Counted from the stretch's first letter, positions 48,601-60,175 are shown. The stretch: DNA of 64,000 nucleotides from Carnegiea gigantea (GCA_029747015.1 JAKOGI010000573.1:407501-471500); one strand, 5' to 3'. Program-made: numbers and translations. Notes: generated from the sequence alone by a model not told the origin.

Positions 48601-49257
48601 TTCATACCAAGGCTAAGAATGAAGGTAAAGCCACATATAATTGTGGTGTGTGTGTCAAAGGAGTTGGTAAATGTGATGAAGTATCAGGGGATTATTATGG
48701 CATATTTCATGAAATTATTCATGTTGAATTTATGGGTGAACTAATTAAAAAATGTTTACTTTGTAATTGTGAGTGGTTTGACTTGGATGTTCCTTGGGGG
48801 CTACATTATCCTAAATTTACCCCCATATCCTGAAGTTAATCGTAACCGATGTTACAGAAAGTTTGACCCGTTTATATTTGCTGATGCTCCAACCCAAGTG
48901 GTATACCTTAAGTACCCTTAGAGGATACCAGGAAAAGCGAATTGGTGGGTAGCTATACCGAACAAACCTAACGGTGCCCCTAAAGATAAAGATAATTTAG
49001 AACTTGCCTATCAATAGTTAGGAATGACAACCATGAATGTGGATAACGTAATAGTCACAACATTAGTCGATGAAACTATACAAGCTAATGATGTTGATGG
49101 ACATGATTGGGGTGACGATCATGATGGGGATGGTGATCATGATGATGATTATGAAGACGACGAAGAAGGTGAATGGGAGGATGCTGATGATGATGATAAA
49201 GGAGATATGACATTGCAAAGTGATGATGATGGTGACAATGTGTCCCACAATGGTTGA
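45666..49257 (+). pseudogene. CACTA transposase (TNP2 type), degenerate
   Basis: The catalytic transposase that cuts the element ends. The frame starts at 45666 (MDGALHCQLMYRRRNPDGHG), a Transposase-associated domain, with stops at 45831, 45900 and 45903. The TNP2 (Transposase_21) core is at about 46640-47600: VWPIVVIPYNLPPDMCM, IDVYLEPLIDELKMLW, MLSGWSTHGLLACPVCM, LRHNLDVMHIEKNF. A DUF4218-type segment follows at about 47640-48132 (ERYFGWLKPTARNKARVKAS) and a DUF4216-type segment at 48501-48833 (YGIFHEIIHVEF). The end is a very acidic Asp/Glu tail at 49100-49257. Frame changes occur near 46470 and 47150, and introns are likely at about 48220-48485. The normal length of roughly 1000 residues is about met. 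Confidence 0.9.
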
Positions 49258-49419
49258 TTTAATCTTTTGGTTGTATGATCTTTATGCATGTGTATGTACT
49301 TTTTTTTTTAATTGCAAGCTAGGAAAAACAATTGTATATGTGTACTATAATTTTTCACTGACAATACTATGAATGTCTGCGCTGCTGTATTTTGTGTCTA
49401 TTTTGTTCTTATTTATTAG

Positions 49420-51290
49420 ATGTCTGGAGTAAATGATGGATGTGGTCGAGGCCAAACAGTTGGGAGTGGTGTGGGTAGAGGAACACCACAACCGACCCCA
49501 CAGAATGATCCTGCTGAAAACTATGAAACAAACACTTTTAGTGGGATGTTTGGAGGTTTTCTTAATCCAACTCAACTGTTCGAAAATTATTTTGGTAGCA
49601 TGAATGAGTAACCATATATGCAACAACCTTTTTTTGGTATGGGTATGAATTCACCTATCCAACCCAATAATCGTTACATCGATGGTACTTCAGCTACCTC
49701 ATTAGTTTATCAACAATTTGACACTGTTAGCCTACATTACAACAGTAATCCGATTGTTGGTCAACCGAGAATGCCAAGCCACCCAGTCCACAACGAAGGG
49801 GTCCAAAATGAAGGAGCAGGAAGAGATCGACAAAGTTTTACACCTGATAGTGAAGATGTAAGCACAAATAATAAGATATATTTGCAATCTGATGGTGATA
49901 CGTAAGTTCATTATAAATTTTCTTCTTCAATAATCATATTGTTTTAATGGCTGCAGTAATTAATTTTAACAAATTTTTGTTTTGTTCTTAGTTTTGTTCC
50001 ATATCAGGGCATCGTTTAAAAAATTGTTGAAAGCTTTGCTAGTAAGTACCTATGTTTTTGGATCACGTGGGGGGAAGTTCCACAATCTCAGCGAGACATA
50101 TGATTTTAATGAGTTCAAGGTTAATTTTCTATACAATGAATTTGAATGTCATCATTAGATTGTTTGAGATGTTTACTAATATACTTCAACTTTGTTATAA
50201 AAACACTACTACTGGCATTCAGATAATGAAATCCAGATACGACGTAACTTTGTGTACAGGGGTGCAACTCTACTTAGGGACATTTTTGGATATGCTAAGA
50301 AGAACAACAAAAAGTCAAAGTAGTTACCACCTAGTGTTTGGAATGAGATGTTCAAACATTGGAGTAAGGATGACAAGTTTAATAAATTGAGTCAACAAAA
50401 TAAAAAGAATAGATTGAGTGATACATAAGGTTTTGGTCTTTCAATAAATACATATGGCTCAATTCCGATTAGTGAAAGGAAGAGGCGCCTCGTAAGTAAT
50501 CTGCTTATTAATAAGTGTATTTCCGATATACAATGTATGGTAAAGATTGAGGTTTTGGTCCTTCTTTACATTTGATCATTCGTTACATTTTATTTTTTAT
50601 ATGCCAAAGCATTAGGTATGGAACCCACATGTGAAAAACTGTTTAAGGACACTCGCTGCAAGGTCAAAGACAACGTTTTCTTGATAAAAAATCTAAAAAA
50701 AATATGTAAGTTTGGCATATTTTATTCAGACATTATGCATATGTTATAATTGTCACCTTAGTATGTAATAGTTTTATTTTTGACAACTTTCAGGAGGATC
50801 ACCACAAGAAATGGGAGGAGTACACTCAAGCTGCAATTCAAAGGGGTCCCAACTGCCCCCTATGACCCCAGAAGAGTTTTAGATTAAAGAAAATCTGGAC
50901 AAAAAAGGCCGTGTATACGGTTTTGGCACGGAGGGGGTCAAGTTGAAGAAATCAACTACAATTGCAGCTGCACGCCACTCATCAGCTGAGCACTTTGATC
51001 CAACAGAGCAAGCACAACTCTTCAATCAGAGCATTAACAAGCTTGTAGAGGCTATAAGTTAAATTGCCAAGAAACAGGGGAAGGCAGAGCGCATTATGAA
51101 AAAAATTTTGAGATTTCTTAAAGAACAAAGTGCAGGTTCTTCCAACCAAGTCAACTTGAACACTGATGATGAGCAGGACCCCAAAATGGCAACGATGATC
51201 CCACAAATTTATCTGATTCTGATTAATTTATATGATCTGTCTACAGATCCAAAAATAATTGTGGATGTTATGATTAATTTTTAATTCAGC
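49420..51290 (+). pseudogene. CACTA accessory transposase gene (TNPA-like, Transposase_24 type)
   Basis: A second gene on the same strand, as usual in CACTA elements, whose product binds the subterminal repeats. The first exon starts MSGVNDGCGRGQTVGSGVGR at 49420, Gly/Pro/Gln-rich, with a TAA at 49609-49611 before the frame resumes at 49618. Later pieces in shifted frames include an IQIRRNFVYRGA / PPSVWNEMFKHW-type segment (about 50220-50370) and KQGKAERIMKKILRFLKEQS (about 51075-51135), typical of the Transposase_24 family. Likely introns lie at about 49905-50010 and 50500-50790. The DNA-binding role is known for the family, not shown here. Confidence 0.75.
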
Positions 51291-51683
51291 ACATTTGATT
51301 TTCAGACATAAAAATTTGTATTTGGTAACTATTACATATGTTATTTGTGGTGATCGTGATATATTTAAGCTCTTTATTTTTTAGGAGCAAAAGTTTTTTT
51401 GGAGCCAAAAATTTTTTTCGGAAGGGAAAAGGGATTTCCGTTGTAATTTCGACGAAAATCCCTTCTCTCTGCAAAATACCTGCATGCCTCAATCATTGGC
51501 CGACGGAATCTCCAACGGGGTCATTCCGTCGGCAATCCTATCGAACGCTGTCGGAAGTCGTCGGACAAAATTCCACGATGAGGCAATTCTCGGCGGGAGT
51601 TTTGGCGTCATATTTTCTGTCGGAAAATATCACTGTTCCCATCGGTGATTCCATCGCAGATCTGGAGTATTTTTGTAGTGAAT

Positions 51684-52150
51684 GATCAATGTCTTGATCT
51701 CCAAAAACAAAAGAAAATTAAGAAGCAATTTCTAACTTGCTGGGATTTGCCTCACCAATGAGGAAAAGAGCCTAAGAGGAGATGAAAAAGAAAATTTTGT
51801 AGGAAAAAGAGTCTTAATAAGGAAAGTGGAGAGAAGTATAGAAGAAAATATTACAACAAACCAAGTCCTAAAAAACAAAGATTTTTTAGGAAAGCAGCTT
51901 ATTGCCCTGCAGGAAATAATTGCAAATGCTAGGCATGTGGAGAAGTAGAACATTATGCTGATAAATGCAAAAATAGAAAGAATAATAAGCTTATTGAAAC
52001 GTTATGTAGCCTAGATTATATTGAGCTTAGTGAAGATGAGGCATTAGACCTAGACCTAGCCCTAAATAACAACAAAGGGATTGTTGAAATTATCTTAGAC
52101 AATGAATATGAAGAAAGTGATTATGAAGAAGACAGAAAGTAGCTCAGTTA
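51684..52150 (+). pseudogene. Coat protein C-terminus and zinc knuckle, copy 2
   Basis: This continues the viral coat protein frame after the CACTA insertion. A basic Lys/Arg/Ser-rich stretch (about 51770-51890) leads to a CCHC knuckle at about 51921-51968 (pattern C-x2-C, GEVEHYADKC), broken by a TAG at 51930-51932. An acidic C-terminus follows (LSEDEALDLDLALNNNKG, EYEESDYEED). Knuckle plus acidic tail is usual for caulimovirid coat proteins, where it helps bind the viral RNA. Confidence 0.8.
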
Positions 52151-52229
52151 ATCTTGGTGATCTTCAAGGAGAAGAGTTAGTTGCAGATAATGATCATAAG
52201 GAAATTAAAGGAGATTGAGTTTTTCCCAT

Positions 52230-53139
52230 ATTCTAAAAAGACATGATCTATAAAAAATTTATTTTTTAATTACAAAGCAAATATGTATATAAAATGATGG
52301 AAGGAGATCTTGAGACAAAGGATTGTGAATATGACGTTGGTGAAGTTAATCTCATTAATTGGAAAAGTATCATTAAGCATAAAGATAGAAAGTATAGGTA
52401 TATTCATGTCGAAAGTATCCAAGTTCAAATCACTCCATTACAATAATATGATAAAAAAATTGATCTTTATGCTTTACTCTGTAATATCAGGTATACCAAA
52501 TTTAATGATCAAATTATCACAGGGATTAAGACTAATTTATGTAATGGATCGTTAGGATTCCATTGTCGACCTAAATATTATGTGAGTCAAAATGATGAAT
52601 TTGCTAAAAACTTCCTATCCCTTAAGATAAAAATAGTTGGAATGGACATGAAAAGAGGAGGATATCCTTGAAAGATATTTAAAAAAATTATCTACAAATT
52701 AGATAATACAATAGACCCAAAGACTGACATAACAATGATAAAAGTAGAAAAATTTAAAAGTCCTACCTCTATGCAAAAGATCTAGAGGATTAAGTCCAAT
52801 CCTTGGGAGATATTGTTCATGGCTATCTAGCTTTGGCAACCCTACAAAAATCAGTAAGAAAAATATAATAAAAATTGATGAGGAGGGTAAAATCATCATT
52901 AAACCCCAATTATTAAGAAGCATGAGTACAAGATCAGATTAGAGAGAAGGATATTCATTAGCTAAAAAAGAGCTTAAAGAAGATGATACAATTAGTATGA
53001 CAAGTGAAATGAGTAGAATGTGTTTTGAATATGCAAGACCCAGTGTATATCAAAGTATAAGTCTAGAAAGAAAGATCGTTGGATATAAAATCAGAACTAT
53101 TAGTGAACCAATCTATGAGGATAAATTAGTCAAAAAATG
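52230..53139 (+). pseudogene. Movement protein, copy 2
   Basis: Viral cell-to-cell movement protein. Pieces read IDLYALLCNIRYTKFNDQII, GIKTNLCNGSLGF and LSLKIKIVGMDMKRGG, matching copy 1, followed by a stretch with many stops. The C-terminal part (about 52960-53139) reads KKELKEDDTISMTSEMSRM and PIYEDKLVKK, ending in TGA. That stop overlaps the start of the next ORF as ATGA (53137-53140), a coupling typical of polycistronic plant pararetroviruses. Confidence 0.8.
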
Positions 53140-53545
53140 ACTGTGGAGATATACTATGAAGCTGCCAATACAAATTCTAATGGCATTTATATCCCAATAA
53201 AGGTATGTTTAGAGGGATATAATAAATATGAATTTTGTGCTTACATAGATAGTGGTTGTTCTGTATGCTTTAAAAAAAGATCATTATTTTCAGAATTCAT
53301 GTGGAAGAAAGCCAAAAATCTTTTACAAGTGAGGATAGCTGATAATAGCATTATAAGTCACAATGAAGCCATAGAAGGGTTAACCCTAAAATTAGGAGGA
53401 GTTCAATACATTATACCAATTCTATGGGCCACTGATCAACCCTCTCATGATATGATTATTGAAAATAATTTTCAGAGATCATATTCTGCATGCACATAGA
53501 CCATAAATCTAATAATATTTACATTATACCAATTTGTTGTAATCC
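53137..53545 (+). pseudogene. Viral aspartic protease, start of pol ORF, copy 2
   Basis: The frame 53137-53499 encodes the N-terminal protease domain of the viral polyprotein, with the active-site segment AYIDSGCSVCFKK (retropepsin D-S/T-G) at about residue 37 and ILWATDQPSHDMIIENNF near the end. A stop at 53497 follows, and the LINE enters at about 53545. The frame is the best preserved of this viral copy. Family use: cleavage of the viral polyprotein. Confidence 0.85.
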
Positions 53546-54067
53546 TCTGCCATTGGCTTTAGCAACATTATTTTTATTATTAGTGTTGCGATTAGTTTCA
53601 GTTTTTCTAAGTAGTTTTTGTTACGTTTTTGTTACTATTACTTGGTTCAATCCTTTCAAGTTTTTGGTCGGAAATTGATTTGTAAGTACCGTAGAATCGG
53701 TTTCTGAGTGTACTGTTAGCTTTTTTCTGGTACTATTGCTTGCGATATTAGTTTTAATCACTATTAGTTTTAATCTCTTTGGTGTGTATTGTTGCTGCTG
53801 TGTTGGGTGTGTTAGTATTATCGCTTATAGTTACTTTTTTTAGTTAGTAGCATTCGTTTGACTAGGGTGTTTCTTCTGGCCGAGTAGATTCCTAGGCTTC
53901 TTTTCTTAGCCTTTGGCCCTTTATAACCAGGGTTTCTTTCTTTTCAGTTTTCAGCGCCTGGTTCCATTCCCCTTTCAGTTCCCTTTGTAGTTAGTAGCGA
54001 GCAATGTAGTAGCTTCAGCCAGTCATCCAGGGGGTAGGGGGTCAGGAGGGGTGGAGGGTTTCGGAAG

Positions 54068-55906
54068 GTGCGCCTAACGTCGTGGAATATTGGGTCTCTT
54101 ACGGGCAAGTCCATAGAATTAGTTAAGTCTTTGCATAGACGTAGGATTAGTATAGCTTGTGTTCAAGAGATGAAGTGGGTGGGAGCTAAGGCTAGGGAAG
54201 TTGATGGGTACAAATTATGGTATTCGGGGTCAAGTAAGGCGAGAAATGGAGTTGACATCTTGGTTGAAAAGGAGTTGGTTGACTTTGTTGTTGAAGTGAG
54301 GCGTAAGAGTGACCGAATCATGGCCATTAAGGTTTTGGGGGGTTCAGAAGTCATAAATGTGGTTGGTGTGTATGCTCCTCAAATAGGTCTTCCAGATGAC
54401 ATTAAGAAGGCTTTTTGGGAGGATTTGGACATGGTCACCCAGGATGTACCTCGGAGCGAGAAACTTTTCATAGGAGGAGACTTTTATGGCCATATTGGTG
54501 TTGACTCAGACGGGTATGATTTAGCCCACGGGGGTCTCGGTTTTGAGGAGAGAAACAACGGAGGAGTTTCAGTGCTGGACTTTACAGTGGCTTATGAATT
54601 GTTGGCGGAAAACTCCTTTTTCAAGAAGAAGGAGGACCACTTGGTGACCTTTAGGAGTGGCTCCTCAAAGACCCAAATTGATTACTCCCTGATGAGGACA
54701 GATAGTCGGAGGTTTTGTAAGGATTGCAAGGCGATTCCTAGTGAGTTTTTAGGAACTCCGCATAGGTTGCTAGTGTTGGATGTGGAGTTCAAATGTTCAA
54801 AGTGGAAGAAGAGGAGAGTCGGGGACTCCAGAGTTAAGTGGTGGACCCTTATGAAGGATAATACCGTGTTATTATCAGAGATGATTACTGAAGAGGGAGC
54901 TCAGAGGCGAGTGGAGGATGCGGATAAAATATGGAAAGCGATGGCAGATTGTATTCGAAGGTGGGCTAAAGAAATCCTCGGTACGTCTAGAAGAAGTGGC
55001 TACAAGATGAAGGGTGCCTGGTGATGGAACGAGGAGGTTAAGGAGAGAGTCAAGGAGAAAAAAGAGACGTACGCTGATTTCTTGAACAGTGGAGCGGATG
55101 GAGAGAGAGAGATTAGTAGAGTTAGATATAAGGCTGCAAAGAAGGTCACCAAGAAAGCTGTGGTGGTAGCTAAGAGCTTGGCTTATGACAGGCTATACCA
55201 TAGACTGGCAACCAAGGAAGGGGAGAAGGAAGTCTCCAAACTGGCAAGGGCTAGGGATAGAAGGACGAGGGATTTAGGTATCGTGAGGTGCATCAACGAT
55301 GAAAATTATAAGGTGTTGTCTGAGGATGCAGAAATCAATGAGAGATGGCAAAGGTACTTTTCCAAACTCCTCAATGGTGAAGTGGTGGAAGACTCTCGTG
55401 GTAGGGTTAGAGAGAGTAGCGAGAGGCGACTGGATCCGCAAGTGTGTGGTCATATTAGCAAGGACGAGATTAAAGAGGCCTTAAAGAAGATGACCAACGG
55501 GAAGACAGAGGGTCCAAATCAGATACCAGTAGAAGTGTGGAAGTATTTGGGTGAAGAAGGATTAGAGTGGCTAACAGAGCTTTTCAATATAATTTTTAGG
55601 ACCACTAAGATGCCCAAAGAGTGGAGGTCTAGCACAGTCATCCCCTTGTATAAGAACAAAGGTGATATTCAAGATTGTAATAATTTTAGGAGTATAAAGT
55701 TGCTCAGTCATTCTATGAAGTTATGGGAGAGAGTGATTGAGAGAAGGTTGCGGAAGGTTGTTACGATTTTAGAGAACCAATTTGGTTTTATGCCGGGCAG
55801 GTCAACCACGGAGGTGATTTACTTCATTAGAAGGCTCATGGGTTTGTACAGAGATAGAAAGACGGACCTTCATATAGTGTTTATTAACCTGAAAAAAAGC
55901 ATATGA
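54068..55906 (+). pseudogene. RTE endonuclease and reverse transcriptase N-terminal part
   Basis: One frame with a single TGA at 55022-55024. The endonuclease (residues 1-240) shows WNIGSL (6-11), VQEMKW (32-37, Glu34), the block GGDFYGHIG (136-144), QIDY (203-206) and the His of PHRLL (232). In the block the catalytic Asn of GDFN is Tyr140. After the TGA come the linker and RT palm-proximal motifs: KKMTNGKTEGPNQIPVEVWK (about 55486), FRSIKLLSHSMKLWERVIE and NQFGFMPGRST. The frame ends at 55906 in FINLKKSI, where the motif-A catalytic Asp (usually FIDLEKAYD) is Asn. The enzyme cannot be active. Confidence 0.92.
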
Positions 55907-56940
55907 CTGAGTCCCGCGTGAAGTGGCATGGAGATGTTTGGAGAAGAAAGGAGTGTCACCCTTGTATATCCAAGTTATTAAGGATATGTACGAAGGAGGT
56001 AGGACGAGTATTATGACGCCAGGAGGGGTCACAAATGACTTCTTCGTTGCTATGGGCCTGCATCAGGGTTCAGCCTTAAGCCCTTTTCTTTTCTCTATAG
56101 TTATGGATGTACTTACTAGAGGGATTCAAGATGAGCTACCATGGTGTATGTTATTTGTAGATGACATTGTTCTTATAGACGAGATTAGGTAGGGCGTTAA
56201 TGATAAGTTGGAGCGATAGAGGTATACTCTAGAATCTAAAGGTTTTAGAGTAAACAGATCGAAAACAGAATACCTTCATTGCTATTTCAGTGGAAGGGTA
56301 GATGAGAGGGGAGAAGTCACCCTAGATGGAAGGTCAATTACTAAGGTTGATAAGTTTAAATATCTAGGCTCGATCATTCAGCAGAATGAGGATATTGACG
56401 GAGACATTAGTGAGCGTATAAAAGTGGGCTGGCAAAAATGGAAGTATGCTTCAGGTGTGCTGTGTGATAAAAGGGTGCTCCTAAGTTTGAAAGGCAAAGT
56501 CTATCACATGGTAGTTAGGCCGGCTGTTCTTTATAGATCGGAATGTTGGCCTTTAAGAAAGACACAGGTTCAAAGGTAGATGGTAGCAGAGATGAGGATG
56601 ATTCGGTGGATGTGTGGATATTCAAGAATAGACAAAATTAGGAATGGAGTTATCCGGGATTTAGTTAAAGTAGCTCCCATCGAAGATAAGATAAGAAAAA
56701 CAAGACTCTAATGGTTTGGCCATGTGAAAAGGAGCAGTGTGGAGGCTCCAGTGAGGAGATATGAGATGATCAGCATCCCCGAAGGCAAAAGAGGGAGGGG
56801 ACGACCTAGGAAGAGTTTGGAAGAGGTGATTAGAGAGGACTTGAAAGTTATTGGTTTGACGGAGGACCTGGATCAGGATAGGAAGTTTTGGCGGGATAGG
56901 ATTAGGATCTTAGATCGTAGAGAGCCCACCCCGTAATTGT
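55907..56940 (+). pseudogene. RTE reverse transcriptase, C-terminal part
   Basis: After a one-base frameshift in an A run (about 55897) the RT continues. VSPLYIQVIKDMYEGGRTSI is at about 55950, GLHQGSALSPFLFSIVMDVL at about 56055, and motif C LFVDDIVLIDE at about 56150, still intact. More stops follow. The end has [20 protein letters not shown] at about 56497 and, near the C-terminus, RYEMISIPEGKRGRGRPRKS (about 56757), a usual RTE terminal block. The frame ends at 56936. Confidence 0.88.
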
Positions 56941-57288
56941 CGTTGGGTGCAGGGGCTTAGTGCTGGTAGTGGTTCTTTTCGCATGGCTTGTTTATTTGCA
57001 GGTAGTACTTCCTTCTTGGAGGAATCATTGTTTGCTTACCTGCGGGTTGCTAAGATATGTCACCTTCCTCTGATAGATTGTTATTATGCTACATAGCTCC
57101 AGTCACTTGCCTTTTTTATATCGTGGTCATTCTTGAATATGTGAACCTTCAATGTTTTCACAAAATCCTTTTTTTTGTGGGTCTCTTAGAATCAGCCTCT
57201 CTACGAGTAGGAATACCGGTAGGGGTAAGGCTGCCTACAGCTGGATCTCCTCAGACCCTGCGAAAGCGGGACCCATACTGGGAGGAGG

Positions 57289-57316
57289 TGTTGTTGTTGT
57301 TGTTGTTGTTGTTGTT
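57289..57316 (+). repeat. (TTG)n tail of the RTE LINE
   Basis: About nine TTG units form the 3' terminus, directly followed by viral sequence (TATACTCATCAG). RTE LINEs end in short tandem repeats of this kind. Confidence 0.85.
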
Positions 57317-58148
57317 ATACTCATCAGAAAATTGAGTTCACACGCAATTAGCGTGGTGAGAAAGTAATGCCTGCACAAAGAGAGGTAGCATTAGCAATTT
57401 CATTACTCAAGTTATTTATTAAAGAGCAGATTGTCAAACAACAAGAAAAATTATGTAAAGAACAAGTAATCCTCTAAAATTTTGGGCTAAAGACAAAACA
57501 TTTGCTAAAATCACTCTATTAAATCCCAACACTATTATCCAAGTCAAACAAATGGTGCATACGCAATATGATATTCAAGAATTTGATAAACAAATTAAAG
57601 AACTTCTAGATAAAGGATTAATCAGAAATAGTAAGAATCCTCACACCAGTCCCGCTTTCATGGTAAGAAATCATGCTGAAGAAAAAAGAGGAAAAGCAAG
57701 AATGGTAATTAATTATAAAAAACTTAATAATAATACTATTTTTAATGGTTATTATATTCCTAACAAAACAGCCCTTTTTAACAGAGTTCAAGGCGCCTCT
57801 TGGTTCTCGAAAATGGATTGCAAAAGTAGATACTAGTAAATTAAAATGGATGAAGAAAACATTCCTTTAACTGTATTTAGTGCCCCAAAAGGACATTATG
57901 AATGGATAATGATGTCATTTGGTCTTAAAAATGCACCTCAAATATTTCAAACAAGAATGGATAACATCTTCAAAGATATTAATCACTATTGTTTAGTTTA
58001 TATTGATGATATTCTTATCTTTTCTAAAACTATAGAACAACACAAAGATGATATCTTAACTGTCACCGAAGATGCATTGATCATGGTATCATACTTGGTA
58101 AAAACAAGTGCATCTACACTGAATAAGAAATTAAGTTCTTCGGCTTAG
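57317..58148 (+). pseudogene. Viral reverse transcriptase, copy 2
   Basis: Continues the viral pol ORF after the LINE. KIEFTR-like entry at 57330 and VNPNTIIQVKQMVHTQYDIQ-like residues lead to EFDKQIKELLDKGLIRNSKN (about 57577), a KARMVINYKKLN block (about 57697), and FSKMDCKS (motif A, catalytic Asp present, about 57805) followed by a TAG. Next come VFSAPKGHYEWIMMSFGLKN (about 57873) and the active site VYIDDILIFSK (about 57995, both Asp present). Stops between the parts prevent a single protein. RT of this type copies the pregenomic RNA. Confidence 0.88.
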
Positions 58149-58439
58149 AGATAAAAGTTAGACAAATCATCCTACAAAAGCATATTCTAAAAAAACAGAG
58201 AATTTTCCTGAAAAGATTGAAGATAGAAAACTATTAGAAAGGTTTCTTGGATGCCTTATCTATGCTTCAGATTTCATTAAAGGTTTAGCTAAACTAAGAA
58301 AGCCATTGCAATAGAAACTCAATAAAGACGTAAATTGGATATAGACTACTAATGATACAAAGATTGTTCAAAACTTAAAAAAAATATGTAAAAATCTTCA
58401 TGTTCTTAATTTGCCTAATGAAGGAAATGATTGAATTCT

Positions 58440-58760
58440 TGAGGCAGATGCCAATAATGAGCAAGGGAGTATGGTACTCACAATCAAAGAAGGAGAAAAA
58501 CTCTGTAAATATTACAATGGAAACTCTAATAAGGTAGACTGCAACTATCCCACGATAGAAAAAGAAATACTTGCACTCATAAGGGGAATTGAAAATTTCT
58601 TAATATTTTTAGCTCCAAAACCTAAGAATTTATCAAATATTCAAGCGTAAGACGACCTGCGTTGGCAATTATGGCTTAACCAGTTTTCCTTCTCTATTAA
58701 ACATATACAGGGATCGAACAACTCTCTGGCAGATAGTTTAACTCGAAAACGCGCCAATGG
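58440..58760 (+). pseudogene. Viral RNase H, copy 2
   Basis: After a shift, EADANNEQGSMVLTIKEGEK (about 58440) gives the first acidic residues and YPTIEKEILALIRGIENFLI (about 58548) the Glu motif. IKHIQGSNNSLADSLTRKRA (about 58698) carries the terminal D-S-L-T-R block typical of caulimovirid RNase H. One stop at about 58648 interrupts it. Confidence 0.8.
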
Positions 58761-59716
58761 TGATCACCAAAGCCAACCTCCTGTCAGAAAAGGAAGAAAT
58801 CCATAATGAAATGACATTTCTATTAGAACGGGTTTATCATTCTCATAAAATCCTTATTGATAATTTGAAGTTTCATTCAAAAAGTAGATCGCTATCTTTA
58901 GTCGATCTAATAGCTCAAAGATTTTCCCTTCTAGAGTTACAAGTTAATTACTTGAGATGTCCCTATGATATCCAAGAAAAAATAGCTCTCATATTCAAGA
59001 AAAATGGTTTAATGAGTGGTATTAGCCTGTATCGATTATTATCATAAGAATATCTTATGATATTTGGGAGTCTTGGAATATAACGATCTTTTTTCCTGAT
59101 AAGTGGAGTGGGTGGCATTAGCTTCCCAACAAATTCAATCTTTCCAAATGACCCCATTATTAAAGCCTGGGAATATGGGATGATAGTTTACTGTATGGAA
59201 ATCTCAGATTCAAAATTTTCATTTTTCTCAACGCTAACCAAATTCCAACAATGAATGCTCAAGAAGATCCATTGGATTCATATAGCTCCTGATGGTCCAA
59301 CAAAAATTTCATATAACAGATGCCTATATTTGGAGGTTTATTGTGCACTAATCGAATATGAAAATGAAAAAGTCAAACCAGCCCACTATCTTGTTCAGAT
59401 CGTTGATTGCGACGATGCCTACGATCAACGACAAGAATGGTTTCCAGAACGAGGAGGATTTGTTATTGATCATACTTTAGCAAAAGCCATCGATTTTTAC
59501 AACATTTATCATCAAACTTGGGAATTAATTCAACAAGGGAAAACGATAATGCAATGTGAAAATACTACTTTTGCTTATGACAATGAGTTTAATGGGCATA
59601 TGAAGAAGGAGGGAGCAGTCTCAGAAGACATCTTTGACTATCTCTTTGATGTTGGAGCTGAAAAATTCTTATTAGAAAAAGAAAAGAAATATCTTCTTGC
59701 GTTATTTGAGAAATGA
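58757..59716 (+). pseudogene. Downstream viral ORF region (possible transactivator), copy 2
   Basis: Two frames: 58757-59047 (FLLERVYHSHKILIDNLKFH) and 59255-59716 (WIHIAPDGPTKISYNRCLYL, then Asp/Glu-rich ALIEYENEK and YDQRQEWFPERGG). Position after RNase H and before the promoter is that of the translation transactivator/inclusion-body gene in cavemo- and solendoviruses. I could not match a defined motif, so the role is inferred from position. A frame interruption at about 59047-59254 separates the two. Confidence 0.5.
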
Positions 59717-59906
59717 GATCTAGAGCATCTTCAATTAGATGAAGGTTTTGATAATTATCCATATAATGATGGTCTGAAAGATATAATTAGAGATGAAGGC
59801 ATACAGAATCTCAATAATAATGACTAGTCTTATCTTCATTAAAAGCTCTAAAAAGTAGTTGCCCTATTATTGTACTATTTTGATAAGTGTCAAGTCTGTA
59901 AACTAA

Positions 59907-60016
59907 AGTGTGTACTGTAGTCATGTGAAAAGTCAGTGTATACTATAGCCATGTAAAAAATCAGTGTGTACTGTAGCCAACAGGGCATCCTATGTATCAC
60001 ATCTCCTCTATAAAGG
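59907..60016 (+). promoter_or_regulatory. Pararetroviral promoter with triplicated 28-bp element and TATA box
   Basis: Three imperfect 28-bp repeats start at 59907, 59935 and 59963 (AGTGTGTACTGTAGTCATGTG and variants). They are followed by CCTCTATAAAGGGATAGG (TATA at 60008-60016). Position and shape match the single strong pregenomic RNA promoter of caulimovirids, where repeated upstream boxes bind host activators. Activity is inferred. Confidence 0.7.
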
Positions 60017-60175
60017 GATAGGTCAAGTGTTGAGAAAGGACACGGTCATTTAAGCATTCTTGAGCGCAAGAGAAGTCGGGATTCTCCATTTCTCTATAAG
60101 CAAGCAGTTCTAATGATCTTAGCTTAAGTCCCTCTTCAAAACTTTCTATTGTAATATTTCTACTTTCAAGCTTTC

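Larger units (their letters stand above)
43519..51680 (+). mobile_element. CACTA (En/Spm) DNA transposon with TNP2 and TNPA-type genes, 8162 bp
   Basis: The ends are CACTACAAAAA and its complement TTTTTGTAGTG (11-bp perfect). The target duplication AAT is present on both sides (43516-43518 and 51681-51683). Subterminal regions carry many copies of the word TCCGACGGAA or TTCCGTCGG (43540-43690 and 51415-51660). Inside, on the plus strand, are a transposase gene with Transposase-associated, TNP2 and DUF4218/DUF4216-type domains, and a second Transposase_24-like gene. Both have stops, so the copy is not autonomous now, although the structure is complete. It inserted into the viral coat protein gene after that virus had been integrated. 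Confidence 0.95.
53545..57316 (+). mobile_element. RTE-type LINE retrotransposon, nearly full length
   Basis: Contains an AP-type endonuclease and a reverse transcriptase in one original frame, and ends not in poly(A) but in a (TTG)n run (about 57289-57316), as RTE-clade LINEs do. The 5' part (53545-54067) is an apparent 5' UTR. It lies within the viral pol ORF, which resumes at about 57317. About 20 bp of virus sequence present at this point in copy 1 is missing, so insertion probably deleted a little of the target. The 5' limit is accurate to about 25 bp. Confidence 0.88.

Noticed and set aside
49063..49248. Minus-strand hydrophobic frame
   Set aside because: It is the antisense of the GAT/GAC-rich acidic tail of the transposase.
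54163..54354. Minus-strand frame across the LINE endonuclease
   Set aside because: Shadow of the well-supported plus-strand endonuclease.
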